In this document: one piece after another, positions 1-4,986 of the stretch | How positions within the stretch are numbered: the first letter of the stretch is position 1 | Layout of the letters: the number at the start of each line of letters is the position of its first letter | Program-made: the position numbers and the translations under genes | Notes under the pieces: model-generated | What the model was told of the DNA's origin: nothing | What the model saw: the letters and a program-made list of their open reading frames with translations, nothing else | The model's database searches: none | Assembly: GCA_001778455.1 (NCBI GenBank) | Contig: MFGX01000121.1 | Coordinates: 13,577-19,016 of the forward strand | Origin: Candidatus Fraserbacteria bacterium RBG_16_55_9 | GTDB lineage: Bacteria; Bipolaricaulota; Bipolaricaulia; RBG-16-55-9 | Direction of reading: 5' to 3' | DNA length: 5,440 bases

Positions 1-402
1 AGACAACAGCTCCTCGTGCGAGGGAAGCTGCGCGAGTTCCTCCACTCCCTTGGCATCGACGAGTTCGCCTTCGATCACTCCGCCCTTGACTTTGTACTGG
101 GCATATTTCTTGGACAATGCGACCGAAAGTTTGAACGCGATGGCCGAGTCATCATAGCTAAAGCAGAGGCCTGTCTGTCCGACCAGGAGCGAATCGATGG
201 GTAAGCCTGCTCGCTGGGCGGCCAACTTCGCCAGTCGATTCTTAACCACCCGGTATTCCAGGCGATTTCGTCTAAGCTCCCGGCGAAGTTCCACCAGGTC
301 GCCGGAATTTAGCCCTCGAAAATCGATGAGCACCAATGCCTTCGTCCGCTTGAATCGCTCTTCCAGTTCTTGAACTTGACGTTCCTTTTCTGGGGTAGGC
401 AT
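1..402 (-). CDS. rplJ: 50S ribosomal protein L10, C-terminally truncated by window edge
   Basis: L10 anchors the L7/L12 dimers to the large ribosomal subunit and so forms the base of the stalk that recruits translational GTPases. The 134 visible residues begin MPTPEKERQVQELEERF and carry the family core: VLIDFRGLNSGDLVELR (about residues 24-40), EYRVVKNRLAKLA (49-61) and LPSHEELLS at the edge. L10 is usually 165-180 residues, so about 30-45 C-terminal residues, including the L7/L12-binding helix, lie outside. The ATG at 402 is supported by GAGGAGG at 410-416, which lies inside the last codons of rplA (ERRL). The rplA stop is one base upstream, so translation is probably coupled. By convention rplL should follow just beyond the left edge. 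Confidence 0.96.
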   Translation of the reverse strand, partial: MPTPEKERQVQELEERFKRTKALVLIDFRGLNSGDLVELRRELRRNRLEYRVVKNRLAKLAAQRAGLPIDSLLVGQTGLCFSYDDSAIAFKLSVALSKKYAQYKVKGGVIEGELVDAKGVEELAQLPSHEELLS

Positions 403-403
403 C

Positions 404-1117
404 TTAGAGCCTCCTCTCCGCCACACGCCGGGTTAGTTCGTCGGGATCGACCTTGATTCCCGGCCCCATCGTGAAGGAGATCGTGGCACGCCTGAGGTAT
501 CGGCCTTTGACGTCAGCAGGCCTCTCCTCTAAGATAGCCGCGGTCAAGGCGAGGAAGTTTTCCAGCAGCTGCTCCTCGCGAAAAGAAGCGCGGCCGAAGG
601 AAGAGTGAAGCTGCGCATACTCATCCAGGCGAAACTCCAGCTTACCCTGCTTGAGTTCCTTGACCGCTTGCCCGACATCCTTGGTGACTGTGCCCGTCTT
701 CGGTGAGGGCATTAACCCGCGCGGACCCAGGACGCGGCCCAGACGGCTGACGGCACCCATCATATCGGGCGTGGCCACCACTCGATCGAATTCCATCCAG
801 CCTTCCTCAATCTTCTTGACCATGTCTTCGCCACCGACCCAGTCTGCTCCAGCCTCCTCCGCTTCTTTGAGCGCTTCGCCCTTGGCGAAGGCCAAGACTT
901 TGACTCCCTTTCCCGTGCCATGAGGGAGGATCACCGTGCCGCGGATCCGGTGCTCGTTCTTCTTGGGATCAAGACCCATGCGAAACGCGACCTCCGCGGT
1001 CTCATCGAACTTGGCCGTGACCGTCTCTTTGAGGAGTCGAATCGCCTCATCCGGGGAGTAGAATTTGCCTCGATCGATCTTCTCTTTTACAGCCAAATAC
1101 CGTTTCCCATGTTGCAT
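404..1117 (-). CDS. rplA: 50S ribosomal protein L1
   Basis: L1 binds 23S rRNA at the mobile E-site stalk and in many bacteria represses its own operon by binding rplK-rplA mRNA. The 237-residue product is full length for the family. It shows the L1 signature at residues 119-138 (MMGAVSRLGRVLGPRGLMPS), then PKTGTVTKDV, and the C-terminal TMGPGIKVD (216-224) that contributes to RNA binding. The segment at 169-179 reads QLHSSFGRASF, where most bacterial L1 proteins have something like NIHVPIGKVSF, so the RNA-facing loop is somewhat divergent. The ATG at 1117 is 3 nt after the rplK stop and has a GGAGAG Shine-Dalgarno in the end of rplK. Its last codons supply the Shine-Dalgarno for rplJ. Confidence 0.98.
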   Translation of the reverse strand: MQHGKRYLAVKEKIDRGKFYSPDEAIRLLKETVTAKFDETAEVAFRMGLDPKKNEHRIRGTVILPHGTGKGVKVLAFAKGEALKEAEEAGADWVGGEDMVKKIEEGWMEFDRVVATPDMMGAVSRLGRVLGPRGLMPSPKTGTVTKDVGQAVKELKQGKLEFRLDEYAQLHSSFGRASFREEQLLENFLALTAAILEERPADVKGRYLRRATISFTMGPGIKVDPDELTRRVAERRL

Positions 1118-1120
1118 GTC

Positions 1121-1564
1121 TCACGCACTCTCCACAACTTCGATTCCCATATTTCGAGCCGTGCCCTCGATCACCCGTTGGGCGGCTTCGAGGTCTTCGG
1201 TGTTCAGATCAGGCAACTTCATCTCCGCAATCTTGCGCAGCTGCTCTCGGGTGATCTTCCCCACCTTCTGACTGTTGGGAGTTCCCGAGCCCTTCGGAGT
1301 GCCTGCGGCCCGCTTGAGCAGCTCCGAGGCGGGTGGTTTCTTCAGCACGAAATCGAACTTCTTATCAAAATAGACGAAGATCTGAACGGGGATGAGCAGG
1401 CCTTTCTCTTGATCCTTGGTGGCTTCGTTGAACTTCTTGCAGAAGTCCATGATGTTCACTTTGTGCTCACCCAAGGCCGGCCCCACCGGCGGAGCCGGCG
1501 TGGCCCCCCCTGCGGGGATCTGCAATTTGATTACGGCATCCACCTTCTTGCCTGACGCAGCCAT
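1121..1564 (-). CDS. rplK: 50S ribosomal protein L11
   Basis: L11 binds the GTPase-associated region of 23S rRNA with L10 and is needed for factor-dependent GTP hydrolysis; it is also the target region of thiostrepton. The 147-residue product has normal length. The N-terminal domain carries the proline-rich segment at 17-32 (PAGGATPAPPVGPALG). The C-terminal RNA-binding domain includes KVGKITREQLRKIAEMKLPDLN (about 100-121) and the family signature RVIEGTARNMGIEV (130-143). The ATG at 1564 has a GAGGAG Shine-Dalgarno about 9 nt upstream, in the 20-nt gap after nusG. No strong L1-binding hairpin is visible in this short gap. Confidence 0.98.
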   Translation of the reverse strand: MAASGKKVDAVIKLQIPAGGATPAPPVGPALGEHKVNIMDFCKKFNEATKDQEKGLLIPVQIFVYFDKKFDFVLKKPPASELLKRAAGTPKGSGTPNSQKVGKITREQLRKIAEMKLPDLNTEDLEAAQRVIEGTARNMGIEVVESA

Positions 1565-1584
1565 CTCTTATCGCTCCTCGTACA

Positions 1585-2664
1585 TCAGAGTTTTTCTATG
1601 CCTTCGAAGCCCAGCTTCACAGGCGTCTCTCGACCGAAGATCTTGACCATCACGGTCACTTCTTCCTTCTCCTTGTCGATCTCCACGATCTCACCTGTGA
1701 AGTCGGCAAACGGACCTTCCACAATCTCCACCACTTCGCCCACCTCGAAGTCAACCTCGATCACAGGCCCCGAGCGCCTGGGGGTAGAAGTCTCAAGGAA
1801 ACCCGCCTTGCGCTTGACCACCTTCATGTCCTCTTCGGGAAGAGGTAGCGGCGGATCACCCACGAACCGGGCCTTAAGGTCGCTGACCAGGTCCTGAATC
1901 TCCTCACTAATTTCCATCTTACCGAACACATAACCCGGGAAGAGCCTGCGCTTCTCAATTCTCTGTACGGTAATCACTCGCTTGTCTTTGTATTCTTTGA
2001 TCTTGACCATGCCCGAAGCTTTGGAGTCCATGCGATCTTCCTTCTCGATCAGATCGCCCTTCTTAAGCTTCATGCGCTCTTTGAGTTTGACCAAGTAGCG
2101 CTCGGGAACCTCTTCGACCAGCTGTTCGCCGTCGGACCTCTCCAGGACGATCCGTCGGATGCGCGAGCGATCGACCACCTTGCCCTTCACTTTCGTGAAG
2201 AACTTGGGATCCCGATCCGCCGTGAGCGGCACATTGGCCGGCACTTTTTCACCCACGCGGATGTCGCGCCGGATCCTCTTTTCCTCGGGGATATTGTAGA
2301 CTTCCTCATTGCGGTTGGTCAGTTCGATGATCACCCGCTGGAGCGTCTCCATATTCACGATCTTCGCATCGTATTCCAGAGTGCGCTCGGGTTTGACGGC
2401 CAAAAGATCCCCTCGGTTGATCCGCTGGTTTGACTCCGCGGACAACTCGTAGTCGTAGGGAATGCGGTATTCTGCCGCGCGACCCCTCCGGCTCTTGGAC
2501 GTGATCACTTCCTCAATCGGGGCAAGGAAGTAGCTCTCCTCCCCATTGACACGAAACCCTTCAAAACGCTTCTCCAAGCCGAGGTCGCGGACCCTCTTTT
2601 CGAGTTCCTCTTTGACCTTGAGCTCTGACCCGGCATAGGTCTGAATCGCATACCACTTCTTCAT
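1585..2664 (-). CDS. nusG: Transcription elongation/termination factor NusG with large insertion in the NGN domain
   Basis: NusG binds the RNA polymerase clamp through its NGN domain and contacts Rho or ribosomal protein S10 through its KOW domain. The 359-residue product is about twice the usual length of roughly 180. Residues 1-58 are the first half of NGN (KKWYAIQTYAGSELKVKEEL), 59-228 are an insertion, 238-250 resume NGN (EKRRLFPGYVFGKM), and 305-359 are the KOW domain (FEVGEVVEIVEGPFADF, then IFGRETPVKLGF). This is the layout known for Thermotoga maritima NusG, and the insertion resembles my memory of that protein. I prefer the ATG at 2664 because the product then begins MKKWYAIQT as family members do, and AGAGG lies upstream. 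An in-frame GTG at 2676 would add four residues. The gene follows secE by 15 nt. Confidence 0.96.
   Translation of the reverse strand: MKKWYAIQTYAGSELKVKEELEKRVRDLGLEKRFEGFRVNGEESYFLAPIEEVITSKSRRGRAAEYRIPYDYELSAESNQRINRGDLLAVKPERTLEYDAKIVNMETLQRVIIELTNRNEEVYNIPEEKRIRRDIRVGEKVPANVPLTADRDPKFFTKVKGKVVDRSRIRRIVLERSDGEQLVEEVPERYLVKLKERMKLKKGDLIEKEDRMDSKASGMVKIKEYKDKRVITVQRIEKRRLFPGYVFGKMEISEEIQDLVSDLKARFVGDPPLPLPEEDMKVVKRKAGFLETSTPRRSGPVIEVDFEVGEVVEIVEGPFADFTGEIVEIDKEKEEVTVMVKIFGRETPVKLGFEGIEKL
1981..2490 (-). other. NusG insertion domain made of three related beta-rich units
   Basis: This segment encodes residues 59-228, absent from ordinary NusG. I see three units that share a pattern: a hydrophobic-x-x-G-[DE] turn, a spacer, a short hydrophobic strand, then R-[IV]-x-[IV] strands. 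They are residues 82-130 (INRGDLLAVKP, RVIIEL, YNIPEE), 135-194 (IRVGEKVPANVPL, GKVVDRSRIRRIVLE, EEVPERY) and about 198-239 (MKLKKGDLIEKED, SGMVKIKEYKDKRVITV). The third unit runs into the resumed NGN strand. The G-[DE] turns resemble those in barrel-sandwich hybrid folds, but that assignment is inference. The reading frame is uninterrupted, so this is a real part of the protein and not an inserted element. Confidence 0.75.
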
Positions 2665-2679
2665 CGTGCCTCTCACTCG

Positions 2680-2880
2680 CTACCTGATGCCAAAGAGCTC
2701 GAAGAGTTTTTGAATGAGCCCGGAGAAGATGACGTCATACGCAAAGATGATCACAGCCAGGATCACCACCATGGAGATGACCAACACCGTGAGCACGACG
2801 GTCTCCAGCCGGCTCGGCCAGTTGATCTTGGAAAACTCCACTCGCACTTCTCGAAAGAACTGAATCACTCGTTCAAGCAT
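2680..2880 (-). CDS. secE: Preprotein translocase subunit SecE
   Basis: SecE clamps the SecY channel in the inner membrane and is essential for Sec export. The 66-residue product is the short, single-membrane-span form found in most bacteria. It has an amphipathic N-terminal helix (about 1-18, MLERVIQFFREVRVEFSK), the conserved NWPSRLET (20-27), and a hydrophobic span at about 28-48 followed by a short C-terminal helix. The ATG at 2880 is chosen because an upstream in-frame extension would run through the tRNA-Trp gene. The start codon is only 3 nt from the 3' CCA of that tRNA, and no Shine-Dalgarno is visible, which is unusual. The stop at 2680-2682 precedes the nusG start by 15 nt. Confidence 0.95.
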   Translation of the reverse strand: MLERVIQFFREVRVEFSKINWPSRLETVVLTVLVISMVVILAVIIFAYDVIFSGLIQKLFELFGIR

Positions 2881-2883
2881 CTT

Positions 2884-2959
2884 TGGCAGGCCCGGGAGGA
2901 ATTGAACCCCCAACCTGCGGATTTGGAGTCCGCTGCTCTGCCAATTGAGCTACGGGCCT
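2884..2959 (-). tRNA. trpT: tRNA-Trp (anticodon CCA)
   Basis: The minus strand folds into a complete cloverleaf. The 7-bp acceptor stem is AGGCCCG with CGGGCCT, the D stem GCTC/GAGC, the anticodon stem GCGGA/TCCGC with loop CTCCAAA (anticodon CCA), and the T arm GGGGG-TTCAATT-CCTCC with one G-T wobble. The discriminator is G and the 3' CCA is encoded, for a length of 76 nt. It lies 16 nt after rpmG and 3 nt before secE. A tRNA-Trp at this place between tuf/rpmG and secE is common in bacteria. Confidence 0.98.
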
Positions 2960-2975
2960 ACACACACCCTCCTGC

Positions 2976-3122
2976 TTATACTTCCTTGTGCGTCGTGTGC
3001 TTGCGGCACCACTTGCAGTACTTGTTCAGTTCCAATTTGGCGCGCACCGTCTTTGGGTTCTTCGTCGTGTGATAGTTGCGGCGGCGACACTCGGTACATG
3101 CCAACGTCACGTGCTCGCTCAT
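2976..3122 (-). CDS. rpmG: 50S ribosomal protein L33, zinc-binding (C+) form
   Basis: L33 is a small large-subunit protein near the E site. The 48-residue product begins MSEHVTLACTECRRRNYHTT and keeps the four cysteines of the zinc-binding form, C9 and C12 (CTEC) and C36 and C39 (CKWC). It also has the family segment NPKTVRAKLELNKYC. The ATG at 3122 is chosen from family length; the longer open frame upstream lies within tuf and is not L33-like. The gap after the tuf stop is 13 nt and I see no Shine-Dalgarno in it, so translation may be coupled to tuf. Confidence 0.95.
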   Translation of the reverse strand: MSEHVTLACTECRRRNYHTTKNPKTVRAKLELNKYCKWCRKHTTHKEV

Positions 3123-3135
3123 CGCTGGTAGTGAA

Positions 3136-4335
3136 TTATTCGAGGATCTTGGTGACGACGCCCGCGCCGACGGTCCGTCCACCCTCGCGGATGGCGAAGC
3201 GGAGCCCCTCTTCCATGGCGATGTGCTTGATGAGCGCACCGGTGATGCTTACGTTGTCTCCGGGCATCACCATCTCGACGCCGTTCGGCAGCGCGATGTC
3301 ACCCGTGACGTCGGTAGTCCGGAAGTAGAACTGGGGCTTGTAGCCGGTGAAGAATGGGGTGTGGCGGCCGCCTTCGTCCTTGGAGAGCACATAGACCCCG
3401 GCCTCGAACTTGGTGTGGGGCGTAATCGAGCCGGGAGCGGCCAAGACCATCCCGCGCTCGACGTCCTCCTTCTCGATACCTCGGAGCAGCACTCCGACGT
3501 TGTCGCCGGCGATGACTTGATCGAGGATCTTGTTGAACATCTCCAAGCTGGTGGCCACGGACTTCATCGGCTTTTCGCGTAGACCGACCAATTCGACCTC
3601 CGCGCCCGGCAGGAGCTGGCCTCGATCCACCTTACCGGTCACTACCGTACCTCGACCCTTAATGGAGAAGACATCCTCGATCGGCATAAGGAATGGCTTG
3701 TCCGTCTCACGCTTGGGCTCAGGAATAAAATCATCGAGAGCCTTAAGGAGGTCCAAGATGGGCTGAACGGCCTTGGGATCTGTCGGATTCTCCGAAGCCT
3801 TCTTGGCGGAACCACGGACCACGGGGACCTTGTCACCAGGGAATTGGTACTTCTTGAGTAGATCCCGGACCTCGATCTCGACGAGATCGATGAGTTCTGG
3901 ATCATCGACCAGGTCGACCTTGTTAAGGAAAACGATGAGGGATGGTACGTTCACCTGGCGCGCCAAGAGCACGTGCTCACGCGTCTGGGGCATGGGGCCA
4001 TCGGCCGCATCCACGACCAGAATGGCTCCGTCCATCTGGGCGGCTCCCGTGATCATGTTCTTGACGTAGTCAACGTGTCCGGGGCAGTCGATATGCGCGT
4101 AGTGCCGCTTCTCCGTCTCATACTCTACGTGAGCCACAGCCACCGTCAAAATCTTCGACGCATCGCGAACGACACCGCCTTTGGCGATGTCCGCGTACGA
4201 CTTCTCCTTGGCCATGCCCTTCTGGGCCAGGACTTTCGTAATCGCCGAAGTGAGCGTCGTCTTGCCGTGGTCGATATGGCCAATCGTCCCTACGTTGACG
4301 TGTGTCTTGGTTCGCTCGAACTTCGCTTTCGCCAT
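3136..4335 (-). CDS. tuf: Translation elongation factor Tu
   Basis: EF-Tu delivers aminoacyl-tRNA to the ribosomal A site with GTP hydrolysis. The 399-residue product is full length. The GTPase domain shows the P-loop GHIDHGKT (19-26), DCPGH (83-87, with His87 at the catalytic histidine position), NKVD (138-141) and GSAKK (175-179, where SAL is usual). Domains 2 and 3 show FLMPIEDVFSIKGRGTVVTG, GGRHTPFFTGYKPQFYFRT and REGGRTVGAGVV. Switch I is odd: where most EF-Tu proteins have RGITI, this one reads KILTV (61-65), keeping the Mg-binding threonine (T64) but losing the RG. DCPGHVDY has Val for the usual Ala. S263 stands at E. coli G257. The ATG at 4335 has a strong GAGGAGGT Shine-Dalgarno at 4340-4347. 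Confidence 0.99.
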   Translation of the reverse strand: MAKAKFERTKTHVNVGTIGHIDHGKTTLTSAITKVLAQKGMAKEKSYADIAKGGVVRDASKILTVAVAHVEYETEKRHYAHIDCPGHVDYVKNMITGAAQMDGAILVVDAADGPMPQTREHVLLARQVNVPSLIVFLNKVDLVDDPELIDLVEIEVRDLLKKYQFPGDKVPVVRGSAKKASENPTDPKAVQPILDLLKALDDFIPEPKRETDKPFLMPIEDVFSIKGRGTVVTGKVDRGQLLPGAEVELVGLREKPMKSVATSLEMFNKILDQVIAGDNVGVLLRGIEKEDVERGMVLAAPGSITPHTKFEAGVYVLSKDEGGRHTPFFTGYKPQFYFRTTDVTGDIALPNGVEMVMPGDNVSITGALIKHIAMEEGLRFAIREGGRTVGAGVVTKILE

Positions 4336-4370
4336 GTAAACCTCCTCACTCAGAATTTATCTACAATAGT

Positions 4371-4401
4371 GACCGGAAAATCGCATCCCTCCGCTCCGGT
4401 C
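4371..4401 (-). other. Stem-loop in the tuf leader
   Basis: In the 79-nt stretch between tRNA-Thr(GGU) and tuf, GACCGGA and TCCGGTC form a perfect 7-bp stem around a 17-nt loop. It has no following T run, so it is not an intrinsic terminator. It may mark or protect the cut end after tRNA release, but this is inference. Confidence 0.45.
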
Positions 4402-4414
4402 TATCGGATTCGGG

Positions 4415-4486
4415 AGCCCGCGGCCGGGATTGAACCGGCGGCCTTTTCCTTACCAAGGAAACGCTCTACCACTGAGCTACACGGGC
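4415..4486 (-). tRNA. tRNA-Thr (anticodon GGT)
   Basis: The minus strand gives a full cloverleaf of 72 nt. The acceptor stem is GCCCGTG/CGCGGGC with one T-G pair, the D stem GCTC/GAGC, the anticodon stem TTTCC/GGAAA with loop TTGGTAA (anticodon GGT), and the T arm GCCGG-TTCAATC-CCGGC. The discriminator is T and the genome continues CCC, so the terminal CCA is not encoded. It lies immediately downstream of a promoter with a perfect TATAAT and 79 nt upstream of tuf, so it is probably cotranscribed with tuf. Confidence 0.98.
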
Positions 4487-4497
4487 GCGATTTTGTT

Positions 4498-4526
4498 ATT
4501 ATAGCGGAAAGTCTCTCCGCCCGCAA
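4498..4526 (-). promoter_or_regulatory. Predicted sigma-70-type promoter ahead of tRNA-Thr(GGU)-tuf
   Basis: On the minus strand a perfect -10 TATAAT (4498-4503) lies 17 bp from a -35 TTGCGG (4521-4526), which matches the consensus in its first three bases. The expected start is near 4491, about 5 nt before the mature tRNA 5' end. The 17-bp spacer is exactly spanned by an inverted repeat, GCGGA (4504-4508) and TCCGC (4516-4520) in plus-strand terms. Confidence 0.7.
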
Positions 4527-4531
4527 ACAGG

Positions 4532-4614
4532 TGGAGGGGGAGGGATTCGAACCCCCGAAGGCGAAAGCCACGTGGTTTACAGCCACGCCCGGTTGGCCAC
4601 TTCGGTACCCCTCC
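4532..4614 (-). tRNA. tRNA-Tyr (anticodon GTA)
   Basis: This is a class II tRNA of 83 nt with a long variable arm (TGGC-TTTC-GCC type). The acceptor stem is GGAGGGG/CCCCTCC, the anticodon stem CGTGG/CCACG with loop CTGTAAA (anticodon GTA), and the T arm GGGGG-TTCGAAT-CCCTC. The discriminator is A and the genome continues CCT, so CCA is not fully encoded. It is the second tRNA in the cluster, 43 nt after tRNA-Thr(UGU). Confidence 0.98.
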
Positions 4615-4627
4615 AGATCAGATCTCG

Positions 4628-4652
4628 TTGGGATCATGTCAGAAGATCCCAA
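4628..4652 (-). other. Perfect stem-loop between tRNA-Thr(UGU) and tRNA-Tyr
   Basis: TTGGGATC and GATCCCAA form a perfect 8-bp stem with a 9-nt loop in the 43-nt spacer. No T run follows on the minus strand, so it is not a typical terminator. A role in processing of the tRNA precursor is possible but not shown. Confidence 0.5.
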
Positions 4653-4657
4653 TGGGG

Positions 4658-4729
4658 AGCCGGCGGAGGGACTCGAACCCACGACCCACGGTTTACAAAA
4701 CCGTTGCTCTACCACTGAGCTACGCCGGC
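4658..4729 (-). tRNA. tRNA-Thr (anticodon TGT)
   Basis: The minus strand gives a 72-nt cloverleaf. The acceptor stem is GCCGGCG/CGCCGGC, the D stem GCTC/GAGC, the anticodon stem ACGGT/ACCGT with loop TTTGTAA (anticodon TGT), and the T arm starts at GTGGG-TTCGAGT. The discriminator is T and the genome continues CCC, so CCA is not encoded. It is the first tRNA after the TTGACA/TAGGAT promoter, with a predicted leader of about 9 nt. Confidence 0.98.
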
Positions 4730-4744
4730 CTGGCACCCAGAGGC

Positions 4745-4773
4745 ATCCTATCGAGCAGGAGCGCCACTGTCAA
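4745..4773 (-). promoter_or_regulatory. Predicted sigma-70-type promoter for the tRNA-Thr/tRNA-Tyr cluster
   Basis: The minus strand has a perfect -35 TTGACA (4768-4773), a 17-bp spacer and a -10 TAGGAT (4745-4750, four of six consensus bases). The expected start is near 4738, just upstream of tRNA-Thr(UGU). It lies between the ribbon-helix-helix gene and the tRNAs. A run of eight C on this strand (4782-4789) sits 8 bp upstream of the -35. Confidence 0.75.
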
Positions 4774-4802
4774 ACTCATCCGGGGGGGGCGTTCCGTATG
4801 CG

Positions 4803-4982
4803 TTACTTGCCCGGCCCTTTGTCCTTCTTCTCCTCTCGTTCCACGTACTCGAGGATCGCTTGGACCACGAGATAATTGACCGATCGGTCGCGCTTCTTGG
4901 CCAGCTTGGTCAATCGCTCTATCGGCTGGTGTTGCCGCTTTTCCTGAGGCACATAGATGCTCAGCTTGTCCATGGGCACCAT
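4803..4982 (-). CDS. Small ribbon-helix-helix (CopG/Arc-type) DNA-binding protein
   Basis: The 59-residue product begins MVPMDKLSIYVPQEK and fits a ribbon-helix-helix fold: a beta strand DKLSIYVP (about 5-12), helix A PIERLTKLAKKRDRS (20-34), and helix B VNYLVVQAILEYVERE (35-50). A charged tail follows (EKKDKGPGK). In this family the strand pairs in a dimer and reads the DNA major groove, with K6, S8 and Y10 facing outward by analogy. Members act as repressors or antitoxins. I see no partner toxin: the next gene downstream is a tRNA and the upstream gene is aroQ. The ATG at 4982 is chosen over the ATG at 4973 because GGAGGAGGTG is well placed before it. The target is unknown; the adjacent tRNA promoter, aroQ or its own leader are candidates only by position. 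Confidence 0.85.
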   Translation of the reverse strand: MVPMDKLSIYVPQEKRQHQPIERLTKLAKKRDRSVNYLVVQAILEYVEREEKKDKGPGK

Positions 4983-4986
4983 GCTT

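Noticed and set aside
920..1555. 211-residue plus-strand open frame opposite rplA and rplK
   Set aside because: It is antisense to two clear ribosomal protein genes and has no recognisable domain.
1561..1590. Possible L1-binding mRNA hairpin between nusG and rplK
   Set aside because: CTCT and AGAG flank the gap but give only a 4-bp stem, and I could not match the L1 recognition core, so I do not call it.
3076..3582. 168-residue plus-strand open frame opposite tuf and rpmG
   Set aside because: It is explained as the antisense shadow of the tuf C-terminal coding region.
4141..4200. Frameshift as the cause of the odd EF-Tu switch I
   Set aside because: Neither alternative frame gives RGITI or the usual preceding EEK/EER sequence, and the flanking protein is intact in the same frame.
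4345..4378. Possible promoter in the tuf leader (TAGATA with ATGCGA 17 bp upstream)
   Set aside because: Both elements match the consensus in only about half of their bases, and two better promoters lie upstream.
4401..4736. 111-residue minus-strand open frame across the tRNA cluster
   Set aside because: It is the read-through of three tRNA genes, a common false gene call.
3973..4875. 300-residue plus-strand open frame across tuf, the tRNAs and the ribbon-helix-helix gene
   Set aside because: It runs antisense through three tRNAs and conserved coding sequence and resembles no protein family; it is a shadow of GC-rich genes.
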